Assembly (NCBI GenBank): GCA_013821455.1
Contig: JACDGS010000019.1
Span: 1-64,000, forward strand
Source of the DNA: Chthoniobacterales bacterium
GTDB lineage: Bacteria; Verrucomicrobiota; Verrucomicrobiia; Chthoniobacterales; UBA10450
Direction: 5' to 3'
DNA: 64,000 nt
The position numbers and the translations under genes are program-made. Shown here piece by piece: positions 46,469 through 54,570 of this stretch. Every line of letters begins with the position of its first letter. The stretch's first letter is position 1. The notes under the pieces were generated by a model that was given only the letters and a program-made list of their open reading frames with translations, was not told where the DNA came from and ran no database searches.

Positions 46469-46924
46469 ATGCGCCGCGCCTCCGCTTTCACTTTGGTTGA
46501 AATCATGATTGTCGTCAGCATCATCGCTCTCCTCGCGGTCATCGCCGTGCCTTCGTTTCTCCGCGCGCGGCAGCGGGCGCAGAACGCGCGCTTCGCCAAC
46601 TCCGTCCGCGTCCTCAACAGCGCCTTCCTACTCTACGCCATCGAAAATAAAACCTATCCTGCCAATACGGCGATCGGTGTTTTGCCCGCGGGCATGGATA
46701 GTTACTTGGGACCAACGATGGATTTTACGGGCACGACTCCCATTGGCGGGAAATGGGATTGGGCCAATCGGAAAACCGGCAGCTACATCGGTGTCTGCGT
46801 CGTGAATCCGACCGCGGATACCACCCAACTCCAAGCCATCGATGCCGCGATCGATGACGGCGATCTCTCCCAGGGAAATTTTTTCATGGTCTCGGCCGGG
46901 CGGTATATTTCGATTGTGGAATGA
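46469..46924 (+). CDS. Prepilin-like protein with N-methylation signal
   Basis: A 151-residue type IV pilin or pseudopilin-like protein. The class III leader is MRRASA, cut before FTLVEIMIVVSIIALLAVIA, with glutamate 5 of the mature form present. The mature part is small and lacks the GspG calcium-loop C-terminus, so it may be a minor pseudopilin or one of the large verrucomicrobial family of stand-alone prepilin-type proteins. A strong Shine-Dalgarno, GAGGAGG, lies 7 bases before the ATG. Two dispersed-motif copies (46378, 46400) lie just upstream. A role in DNA binding or uptake is possible but not shown. Confidence 0.85.
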   Translation: MRRASAFTLVEIMIVVSIIALLAVIAVPSFLRARQRAQNARFANSVRVLNSAFLLYAIENKTYPANTAIGVLPAGMDSYLGPTMDFTGTTPIGGKWDWANRKTGSYIGVCVVNPTADTTQLQAIDAAIDDGDLSQGNFFMVSAGRYISIVE

Positions 46925-46964
46925 AGAACGGGGCGGCAAACGGCAGCGGGCAGACCTTTACTCG

Positions 46965-49900
46965 TTAGGCGGAACGGAGCCACCGGGCGAGCTGGAGCTC
47001 GAGCGCCGGCGTCAGCGCGACGCGGAGCGGCGCGCCCACGTCAATCCGGACCGTCTCGCCATTTTGCACCGTCAGCATCAACCTCACCGGCTGCGCACCC
47101 GGCGAGGCGGCGAGGATTTCGCGCACGGCGCGCAACTCGGCCGCCGCGGCGCCCGCCGCAAAACGCAGGGTCACGGGCGCATGGCCGAGGCCGTTCCTGA
47201 ATTCGTTAGGCGCATCCACCAGCTCTCTCTCGCCGTGCACGACCTCTTCCGGCACGCGGTCAGACTCGTTAGGCGTGAGAAATTGTTTAATGTTTTCGGG
47301 CGTGAGCACGCGAGCCTTTTTTGCTGTCGCGCGCACGGCCTCGTCCCGTTTATCGATCGTGCCGCGCAACGCGAGCACCGTCCCCGGCTCGAGCGCGCTC
47401 GCGACGGGCGCATAGGTTTCGTTCCACAGCACGACCTCCAAAGTGCCGGTCAAATCTTCCAGAACGACGACCGCGAAAGGCTTGCCCTCTTTCTTGGTAA
47501 ACTTCCGCTCTACTTGCGCGATCGCGCCCGCGACGCGGAAGCTGGCGCGGTCGCTCAGCTCGCCTAACGACGCGATCGTTTGATATTTCCCGCTCGCGAA
47601 AAGCGGCGCATAGGCGTCGAGCGGATGACCGGTCACGTAAAAGCCGAGCAGCTCCTTTTCGAACGACATCTTCTCGCGCTCCGTCCATTTCACAAACTCG
47701 TGCGCGCGCCGAACAATGGCGGGAGGCGGCAGGTCGCCAAAAAGCGAGACCTGTCCCGCGGCGCGATCGCGATGCGAAGAAGCGGCCGAAGCGAGCGTTT
47801 CTTCGCTGCAGGCGAAAAGCTCCGCGCGATCGCGCTCGAGAAAATCGAAGGCGCCGGCTTTGATCAGGCTCTCGATGATTTTGCGGTTGGCGATGCGCGA
47901 ATCGACCCGGCTACAAAAATCTTCCAGCGAAGTGAAGTCGCCGCCGCGCTCGCGCTCCGCGATAGCGGAAGCCATCGCGCCTTCGCCGACGTTCTTGATC
48001 GCGGCCAAACCAAAGCGAATGGAATCGCGAGAATCCCTCGCCACGCCGTCATCCCGAGCGGAGCCGTTAGGCGAAGTCGAGGGATCCCGTGGAACTGCCT
48101 TGAAGTTCTCGCCGCGGAGCTTCCCGGTCCCACCACGGGATCCCTCGCCTTCGTTGCGCTCCGCTTCACTCCGCTCGGGATGACAACTTTCCGGGGTAAA
48201 CTTTAGCCCGCTCCGATTCATATCCGGCGGCAGAATCGTAATACCCATTCGCTTACACTCGCCGACAAAGATCGAAATTTTATCCGTGTTATTGATTTCG
48301 TTGCTGAGCAATCCGGCCATGAACTCGACCGGATAATTCGCCTTCAAATACGCCGTCTGATAACTGATCACGCCATAGGCCGCGCTGTGACTTTTATTGA
48401 AGCCGTAGCCGGCAAATTTCTCCAGCAAATCGAAAATCTCGTTCGCTTTTTTCGCTGGAATTTTATTCGTCGTGGCGCAGCCGGCGATAAAGGTGTCGCG
48501 CTCCTTCGCCATCTTCGCCTTGTCCTTTTTCCCCATGGCCCGGCGAAGCAAATCGGACTGGCCTAACGAATAACCGGCGAGTTTGTTTGCCGCCGCCATG
48601 ACCTGCTCCTGATAGATGAGGACGCCGTAGGTTTCGGCCGCGATCTCTTCCAGGAGCGGGTGCGCGTATTTCACCTTGCCGCTTCTTTTCGCGGCGATGA
48701 ATTCGGGAATCAGGTCCATCGGGCCGGGCCGATAAAGCGCGATCAACGCGATGATGTCGTCGAGCTTTTCGACGTTGAGTTGTTTCGAGACGTTGGTCAT
48801 TCCGCCCGATTCCATTTGGAAGAGGCCGATGGTTTCGCCGCGATTAAAAAGAGAAAAACTCGCCGCGTCATCCAGCGGGATTTTCTTCAGCGAAAAATCC
48901 GGCTCGCGTTGATGGATCAACTTCAACGTGTCCTCGATCACGGTGAGCGTTTTCAGGCCGAGGAAGTCCATCTTCAGCAAACCGAGATCGGTCAGCGGCC
49001 CCATCGCATACTGCGTGACGACTTCGTTGCCTTTGGAGTCGCGGCAGAGCGGGACGTATTCAGAAAGATCGCGATCGCTGATCACGACGCCGGCGGCGTG
49101 CACGCCCGCATTGCGCGAGAGGCCTTCGAGGTGGCCCGCAAATTCCCAGAGCTGTTTTGTCGCCGGCTCGGTCGCGATCGCCCGTTTCAGATCGGCGGTT
49201 TTTTCCGCGGCGGAGGCGAGCGTGATTCCGAGTTCGTTAGGGATCATCTTCGCGATCCGATCGGCGTCGCCGTAACTCAAGCCCATGACGCGGCCGACAT
49301 CGCGCACCACACTTTTCGCTTTCAGTTTTCCGAAAGTGATGATCTGCGAAACGCGGCGTTCGCCATACTTGCGGCGGACGTAAGCGAGCACTTCGCCGCG
49401 GCGCGCTTCGCAAAAATCGACATCGATATCCGGCGGCGAAACGCGTTCGGGATTGAGGAAACGTTCGAAGAGCAAACCGAATTGCAGCGGATCGATGTCG
49501 GTGATTTCCAAGACATAGGCGATGAGCGAACCCGCGGCCGAGCCGCGACCAGGCCCAACTGGAATCCCGCGCTGTTTCGCGAAATGGATGAAATCCCAAA
49601 CGATCAGAAAATAACTGACGAAGCCGGTCGTCTCGATGACCGCGAGTTCTTTCGTTAGGCGGGCGCGCAGCTCGACGTCGTTAGGCGCGCGATCGCCGTA
49701 ACGTTTGCGCAAGCCCGCCTCGCAAAGCTCGTGCAGATATTCGGTCCGCGTTTTTCCCGGCGGCGGCTCGTACTCGGGAAATTTCAGGGTCCCGAAATCG
49801 AGCTTCAGGTTGCAGCGCTCCGCGATCGCGACTGTGTTCGTTAGGCTCTCCGGATGATCGCCGAAGAGCGCGCGCATTTCGTCGAGGCCTTTGAAGTAAA

Positions 49901-50630
49901 GCTCCGGCTTGTAATGCATCCGCTTCTCATCGGAAATGAGTTTGCCGGTGCCGATGCAAAGCATGACATCGTGCGCCGCGTGATGCGCGCGTTCGAGAAA
50001 ATGAACGTCGTTCGCCGCGACCAGACCGAGACCGAATTCCTTCGCGATCGCGGGCAGGACGCGGTTACATTTTTTCTGCTCCTCCATGCCGTGATCGTGC
50101 AGCTCGAGGAAGAAATTTTCCGGGCCGAGAATGTCGCGAAAAGTCGCCGCGGTCTCGCGGGCCCTAACGAGTTGATCGGCCTGGATGGCCATGTTGATCT
50201 CGCCCTTCAGGCAACCGCTCATGCCGATGAGCCCTTCCGAATGTTTCGCGAGCAGTTCGCGATCGATTCGCGGCTTGTAATGCATTCCTTCGAGATGCGC
50301 GGTCGAGATTAGCCTAACGAGATTTTTGTAACCGGCTTCGTCGCGCGCGAGGAGGGTGAAATGGTAAGCCGCATCGCGCATCGAGCTCGGCCGATCCTTG
50401 ATCGAACCGGGCGCCATGTAAGCCTCGACACCAATAATCGGTTTGATGCCCGCGCTCGTCGCCGCCTGATAAAATTCGATCGCGCCGTGGAGATTTCCGT
50501 GGTCGGTGATCGCGACCGCCGGCATCTTCATTTCGGCGGCTTTTTCCATCAGCGCCTTCATCCGCACCGCGCCGTCGAGGAGCGAATATTCGGTGTGGAG
50601 ATGGAGGTGAACGAACTCGTCGGCGGGCAT
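46965..50630 (-). CDS. dnaE: DNA polymerase III alpha subunit, with in-frame repeat insertion
   Basis: The replicative polymerase. The 1221 residues begin with the PHP domain (FVHLHLHTEYSLLDGAV), then the palm with catalytic aspartates in PDIDVDFCEARR (about residues 399-410), fingers with FAGYGFNKSHSAAYG, a helix-hairpin-helix region, and the OB domain (AIAQVERKFTKKEGKPF). Between LKFTPE and SIRFGLAAIKNVGEG, where relatives have only a few residues, lie about 55 extra residues (CHPERSEAERNEGEGSR and on), 46 of them encoded by a repeat element at 48048-48184. The frame stays open, so the gene appears functional. The TAA stop lies in a dispersed-motif copy at 46963; ten further copies lie within the gene. 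Confidence 0.97.
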   Translation of the reverse strand: MPADEFVHLHLHTEYSLLDGAVRMKALMEKAAEMKMPAVAITDHGNLHGAIEFYQAATSAGIKPIIGVEAYMAPGSIKDRPSSMRDAAYHFTLLARDEAGYKNLVRLISTAHLEGMHYKPRIDRELLAKHSEGLIGMSGCLKGEINMAIQADQLVRARETAATFRDILGPENFFLELHDHGMEEQKKCNRVLPAIAKEFGLGLVAANDVHFLERAHHAAHDVMLCIGTGKLISDEKRMHYKPELYFKGLDEMRALFGDHPESLTNTVAIAERCNLKLDFGTLKFPEYEPPPGKTRTEYLHELCEAGLRKRYGDRAPNDVELRARLTKELAVIETTGFVSYFLIVWDFIHFAKQRGIPVGPGRGSAAGSLIAYVLEITDIDPLQFGLLFERFLNPERVSPPDIDVDFCEARRGEVLAYVRRKYGERRVSQIITFGKLKAKSVVRDVGRVMGLSYGDADRIAKMIPNELGITLASAAEKTADLKRAIATEPATKQLWEFAGHLEGLSRNAGVHAAGVVISDRDLSEYVPLCRDSKGNEVVTQYAMGPLTDLGLLKMDFLGLKTLTVIEDTLKLIHQREPDFSLKKIPLDDAASFSLFNRGETIGLFQMESGGMTNVSKQLNVEKLDDIIALIALYRPGPMDLIPEFIAAKRSGKVKYAHPLLEEIAAETYGVLIYQEQVMAAANKLAGYSLGQSDLLRRAMGKKDKAKMAKERDTFIAGCATTNKIPAKKANEIFDLLEKFAGYGFNKSHSAAYGVISYQTAYLKANYPVEFMAGLLSNEINNTDKISIFVGECKRMGITILPPDMNRSGLKFTPESCHPERSEAERNEGEGSRGGTGKLRGENFKAVPRDPSTSPNGSARDDGVARDSRDSIRFGLAAIKNVGEGAMASAIAERERGGDFTSLEDFCSRVDSRIANRKIIESLIKAGAFDFLERDRAELFACSEETLASAASSHRDRAAGQVSLFGDLPPPAIVRRAHEFVKWTEREKMSFEKELLGFYVTGHPLDAYAPLFASGKYQTIASLGELSDRASFRVAGAIAQVERKFTKKEGKPFAVVVLEDLTGTLEVVLWNETYAPVASALEPGTVLALRGTIDKRDEAVRATAKKARVLTPENIKQFLTPNESDRVPEEVVHGERELVDAPNEFRNGLGHAPVTLRFAAGAAAAELRAVREILAASPGAQPVRLMLTVQNGETVRIDVGAPLRVALTPALELQLARWLRSA
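48048..48184. repeat. GTCATCCCGAGC repeat element inside dnaE
   Basis: A 137-bp element with the family's arms GTCATCCCGAGCGGAGCC and the complementary CTCCGCTCGGGATGAC, plus inner arms GTCGAGGGATCCCGTGG and CCACGGGATCCCTCG. It lies wholly inside dnaE and is translated without a stop. It also contains a dispersed-motif copy (48065), read as part of SPNGSA in the polymerase. Confidence 0.95.
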
Positions 50631-50703
50631 GCGAGGCCACTATAAACTTGCGCTCCGAGGCGGCAAGAAATCGGCGCGGTGCAAGACGCGAAAAGAGCAC
50701 TCG

Positions 50704-51333
50704 TTAGGCTTTTGGGACGGCGTGTTCCTTGAGCCAAACCGAGACAAACCAAGTGTAATCACGGAAGGTGAGATTCTCTTTCGTTTGACCCAGTTCTCGT
50801 GCCATCGCAGGCAATTCCTGCGCGAAACGCTGATAGCGTTGATGGATTTTGGCACCCCCCAGGATGATTACTCGGGCCGGCGCCGCACTGCGCAGGAAAT
50901 CGCGCACCGCGCCGATCGCGCGAGCGACGTTGCGCCCGTGCACGCTGATGTCCTGTCCCGCAATATCGGAACAAAAGCGCTGATAACGGTGGGGCGAGCG
51001 ATCGAGCACCAGACAAAGCTTTCGTTTTTGCCTGCGCGTGCCATAGGCCTTCGCGCCGAGGAACATGCCTAGCTCCAACGGCATGTTGAAGCGAGGCAGC
51101 CGCGATTTGGGGTCGAGTTCCGTCCGCGAGATGTCATGCAGGCCGATGCCACACTCGGAAATGACGCGCAGGATCTTGTCGATCCTGACCTGGCTGGTAT
51201 CGCTAATTTCCAACGCACTGCGCGCGATGTAGCCGCAGTCGTGCACAGTGAAGACGACGGCGTGAAAGAGCTTACGGTAAGCGCGATCGAACGGGCAGTT
51301 AATGAAGACGCTCAGCTCGTATTCGCCGGGCAT
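50704..51333 (-). CDS. Conserved protein of unknown function, possibly TIR-like
   Basis: A 209-residue protein. Its first half has a conserved core: LSVFINCPFD near residue 10, IARSALEISD near 37, then VRIDKILRVISECGIGLHDISRTE and PRFNMPLELGMFLGAK. The second half includes VLDRSPHRYQRFCSDIAGQDI and a final FRDYTWFVSVWL. I know this pattern from proteins annotated only as hypothetical. The order of a strand, a glutamate, a helix and a GLHDIS strand recalls TIR or nucleoside-deoxyribosyltransferase-like folds, which is inference. The TAA stop lies in a dispersed-motif copy. Its start follows a 59-residue gene by 13 bases. It may belong to a defence-type module. Confidence 0.6.
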   Translation of the reverse strand: MPGEYELSVFINCPFDRAYRKLFHAVVFTVHDCGYIARSALEISDTSQVRIDKILRVISECGIGLHDISRTELDPKSRLPRFNMPLELGMFLGAKAYGTRRQKRKLCLVLDRSPHRYQRFCSDIAGQDISVHGRNVARAIGAVRDFLRSAAPARVIILGGAKIHQRYQRFAQELPAMARELGQTKENLTFRDYTWFVSVWLKEHAVPKA

Positions 51334-51346
51334 CGGAGACGACCGC

Positions 51347-51526
51347 CTAACGAGTGGCGTGCGCCCCGTTGTGGGAGGTTGATTTTGCGGAAGCGGACCG
51401 CCGCTGCTGCGCCAACTCGCCCGGAGAATACTGCGTCACAGTGCGAACAGCGCGCTCGATTTCTTTCCGGGTAAAATTGCCGGTGAATTTGGGGTATTGA
51501 ATGACCCGAAGTGTTTTCGCTGGCAT
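51347..51526 (-). CDS. Small protein preceding the TIR-like gene
   Basis: A 59-residue frame from the ATG at 51524-51526. It begins MPAKTLRVIQYPKFTGNFTR, then KEIERAVRTVTQYSPGELAQQ and a basic tail ending GAHATR. The TAG stop is part of a dispersed-motif copy (51345-51352). I recall similar short proteins with RVIQYP and FTRxEI immediately upstream of homologues of the next gene, so it is probably real and a functional partner. Function unknown. Confidence 0.55.
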   Translation of the reverse strand: MPAKTLRVIQYPKFTGNFTRKEIERAVRTVTQYSPGELAQQRRSASAKSTSHNGAHATR

Positions 51527-51586
51527 ACCGTTAGTTAATCAGCAGTCTCGCAGCCTGTCACTTTTTTTTCCGGAGAACGATTTTTC

Positions 51587-53008
51587 TCAATGGATTCCAG
51601 CCAACTCCTGCAAGGCAAGTTTCTTTGCTTTCGGTTGATCGAAACGGTCGCTTGCCGCGGTGGTGAAATCGGTTCTGGCCTCATCTATTTTGCCGGAGGC
51701 GAGGTAGGCGCGGCCGCGGTTGTAGAGAATGTAAGCGTCGTTAGGCGCGAGCGGAAGAGCCTGGTCGTATTCTTTGATCGCCTCGTCCGGTTTGCCTAAC
51801 AATAAGAGCGCGTCGCCGCGGCGATTGTGCGCTTTGGCCGCGAGCGGCGCAGCGAGCGGGTCGTCGTTAGGCAGGCAAGCCGGCAGGAGGCGCAGCACGC
51901 CCGCGCAGGTGTCCGACGCGGCCAGCACTCGCGTCGAAGGACCGGCCGCATCTTTGAGATCGTCCTTCACGCGCTCGAGCAAAGCTTCGAGCGGCAGGAC
52001 GATTTGGTCGCTCGAAGTGTGCGAACGCGCCAGAATTTCCAGTCCTTGCAAACATTCTGCCGCCTGGCCGGCTTTCGCGAGTTTCGTGAGGGCCGCTGGG
52101 TCGGGCCGGATTGAAGACGGAGCCGACGGTTTGTCGGCGGGAATCTGCACAGGGGATTCGCGGGATGGAGAAGCATCGGCGATTGGCTTTCCGGCGAGAT
52201 AAATGTCGTCGCCGATGAGACGCGAATATTCCGCGGGAACTTGTCCACCTTCCGATCGGGCAATGACGGCGGCGCGCGTGCGTTTGAAGACCTGCTCGAT
52301 CGTTAGGCCGGGCTGGCGCAGGTAGCGCAGAAGTTCTTCGGTGTAGAGACCGTTCACGCCGTCGCCGTCGAAGGCGGTGCGCCCGGCGTCGGTGGAAAAC
52401 GCGATGAGCGAACCGGTGGGCGGCGTCATTTCCACGAGGCCTGCATGACCAGTGAGACTGCGGCTCTGCCCGCTGCGAGCAAGCGGCGTATTTCGGCAAG
52501 CATCGAGAATAACGATGTTGCAGCGCGCGCCGCCGGCGCTCATGTCGGCGACGGCTTGCTCGGCGTTAAAGAGGCGCGTCTCCGCCAGCATGCGCAACGT
52601 AGTCTGCTCGACGCCTTCCGCATTAAAACCGGACTTGAGCGGGACGAGATAATTCGCGCCATCCACCGCAATGCCGTGGCCCGCATAATAAAAAACCGCG
52701 ATCTCGGCGGCGGGGAGCGTCTTGCGAAAATCGTCCACCAAACGCAGGAGCTGCTCGCGCGTGACGTTGTGTTTTTCGGTCACGGAAAAGCCGAGCCCGC
52801 GCAGGGCCGAGGCGACTGCTTTGGCGTCGTTGTCTGTGTTGCGAAGCCTGCCCGCGGAGGATTCGTAACGCGCATTACCGATGACGAGCGCGGTGCGGGA
52901 TTTCACAAGCGGAGACGTCGCGTCGCGCGCCGCGAGGGAGACGGCCAACGGCAACGCCAGACTCAGCCTAACGAGATTAAAAAATCGGGAGCGAGGGAAA
53001 ATTTGCAT
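51587..53008 (-). CDS. Exported metacaspase (C14) with C-terminal TPR repeats
   Basis: A 473-residue protein with a likely signal peptide (about residues 10-27, VRLSLALPLAVSLAA). The caspase domain begins RTALVIGNARY. The catalytic histidine is in FYYAGHGIAV near residue 111 and the catalytic cysteine in VILDACRNTP near residue 170. After a Pro-Ser linker the C-terminus has tetratricopeptide-like repeats: AKAHNRRGDALLLLGKPDEA and DAYILYNRGRAYLASGKIDEA. Bacterial metacaspases cleave after Arg or Lys. An exported one with TPRs suggests a regulated periplasmic protease. No partner effector lies beside it. Confidence 0.88.
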   Translation of the reverse strand: MQIFPRSRFFNLVRLSLALPLAVSLAARDATSPLVKSRTALVIGNARYESSAGRLRNTDNDAKAVASALRGLGFSVTEKHNVTREQLLRLVDDFRKTLPAAEIAVFYYAGHGIAVDGANYLVPLKSGFNAEGVEQTTLRMLAETRLFNAEQAVADMSAGGARCNIVILDACRNTPLARSGQSRSLTGHAGLVEMTPPTGSLIAFSTDAGRTAFDGDGVNGLYTEELLRYLRQPGLTIEQVFKRTRAAVIARSEGGQVPAEYSRLIGDDIYLAGKPIADASPSRESPVQIPADKPSAPSSIRPDPAALTKLAKAGQAAECLQGLEILARSHTSSDQIVLPLEALLERVKDDLKDAAGPSTRVLAASDTCAGVLRLLPACLPNDDPLAAPLAAKAHNRRGDALLLLGKPDEAIKEYDQALPLAPNDAYILYNRGRAYLASGKIDEARTDFTTAASDRFDQPKAKKLALQELAGIH

Positions 53009-53077
53009 ACAAGGGAACGCGCGAGAATCAAACTTTCAACTCGCCGCTTGGAATGGCACTATGAGAATCAAATTTCC

Positions 53078-53944
53078 GTGCGGCAAGCCTCCTCCTTAAG
53101 CAATCAGCGTGCTCGCGGTTGCCCCCGATTGATTTCGTTAGGCGCCATTCTTGTGCTTGGCGCTTGCGCCGCGCCGGAGCACTCGCCGCCATCGGCGCCA
53201 CTCGTCCCAGGCGACCCAGCAGCGCCGTCGCAGGTGACTCCGGCAGACGCACTCGCTCTGGCGGAACTGTACTCGCGCCACCCATGGCAACCCTTCGCGC
53301 GCAATATTCTCCACGGCGCCGATGCGGCCGGGGTGAAAGTTGACACACCGGATGCCGGTTACCATCCGGAGCACGGCAGGAATGGCTGGTGGATTCCAGG
53401 TGAAGTGAACGAAGGCATTCCCTATAAGTGGGGCGGCTTCGACGACCCCGCGACTTTCGACCGCGCGATCGCAGAGGGGCGCGCCGCGGGTGACGTTTCG
53501 AGTCCCGCGAAACGCGCGGCCGACAATCGCGCGGTCAGTGTGCAGGCGGCCGGAGTCGATTGCTCGGGATTTGTCTCGCGCTGCCTGAAGCTCCCGGAGG
53601 TGCACGACTCGTCGCAATTACCCGCGCTTTGCGATCCGCTGGCGCGGACGGACGATTTGCGTCCCGGCGATCTGCTCAACATTCCGCATCGGCACGTCAT
53701 ACTCTTCGCCGGCTGGGCACGGCCAGATCATTCATGGATTTATTACTACGAGACCGGCGGCATTCCCGAGTGGAAGCCCGCGCTAAAACAGTCGCCGCTG
53801 CAGACTATCCTCTCGTTAGGTTTTCAGCCGCTGCGCTATCGCGGAATGGCGCGCGAGGAGGTGCCCTCCGGGAAACAAGTGCTCACGCGAGCCGTGCGGC
53901 AGCGCGCGGTCAATGTCGCCCAACCAGTGATCGGCGAGCCCTAA
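53078..53944 (+). CDS. NlpC/P60-type lipoprotein (putative cell-wall hydrolase)
   Basis: A lipoprotein of about 288 residues. The lipobox LGAC follows a hydrophobic stretch (LISLGAILVLGAC). The start is uncertain: GTG at 53078 gives a basic n-region and is preferred, TTG at 53129 gives almost none. The C-terminal domain has the NlpC/P60 cysteine in GVDCSGFVSRCL and a histidine in HRHVILFAGW, as in papain-like peptidoglycan endopeptidases. A Pro-rich spacer follows the lipid anchor. It ends EP-stop with TAA in CCCTAACGA. It is divergent from the metacaspase gene with about 70 bases between. Confidence 0.78.
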   Translation: MRQASSLSNQRARGCPRLISLGAILVLGACAAPEHSPPSAPLVPGDPAAPSQVTPADALALAELYSRHPWQPFARNILHGADAAGVKVDTPDAGYHPEHGRNGWWIPGEVNEGIPYKWGGFDDPATFDRAIAEGRAAGDVSSPAKRAADNRAVSVQAAGVDCSGFVSRCLKLPEVHDSSQLPALCDPLARTDDLRPGDLLNIPHRHVILFAGWARPDHSWIYYYETGGIPEWKPALKQSPLQTILSLGFQPLRYRGMAREEVPSGKQVLTRAVRQRAVNVAQPVIGEP

Positions 53945-53981
53945 CGATCTCGCGCGAGCGGCGCGAAGTCTATTCGTTAGG
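53940..53981. terminator. Inverted pair of dispersed-motif copies; possible hairpin
   Basis: CCTAACGA at 53940-53947, overlapping the NlpC-type stop codon, and TCGTTAGG at 53974-53981 are perfect 8-bp inverted repeats 26 bases apart, with further self-complementary sequence between (TCGCGCGA). Transcribed, this could fold behind the gene. No U-run follows, so intrinsic termination is uncertain. Confidence 0.4.
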
Positions 53982-54099
53982 CGCGGTCCGAATTTCAGCC
54001 TTCGCAACCTATCGCACCAACATCTTCCCCAACGCGAAAAGAAATTCGGCGCTTGCGCTGCACCCGCGTTCTCTGATTTTCTACGACGAAGCCGATTGA

Positions 54100-54471
<372 letters not shown>

Positions 54472-54499
54472 CGTTTTACCAAGTTTTAACAAACGACCG

Positions 54500-54535
54500 A
54501 GCCCGAATGACCTAAATATCGAGGTCGTTCGGGCT
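54500..54535 (+). terminator. Hairpin between glnB and glnA
   Basis: AGCCCGAATGACCT and AGGTCGTTCGGGCT form a 14-bp stem with one mismatch around an 8-base loop. The sequence TTCGCTTTC follows. It may terminate glnB transcripts or act as a partial terminator that sets the glnB to glnA ratio. The trailing T-run is weak. Confidence 0.65.
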
Positions 54536-54570
54536 TTCGCTTTCCGGCCCGCCTAACAACTTATTCCACT

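Noticed and set aside
48660-49658. 332-codon plus-strand frame opposite dnaE
   Set aside because: The composition is that of a reverse-complement shadow; dnaE is certain on the other strand.
52445-53077. Long N-terminal extension of the NlpC-type gene
   Set aside because: It is antisense to the metacaspase gene and precedes a clear lipoprotein signal, so translation should begin near 53078.
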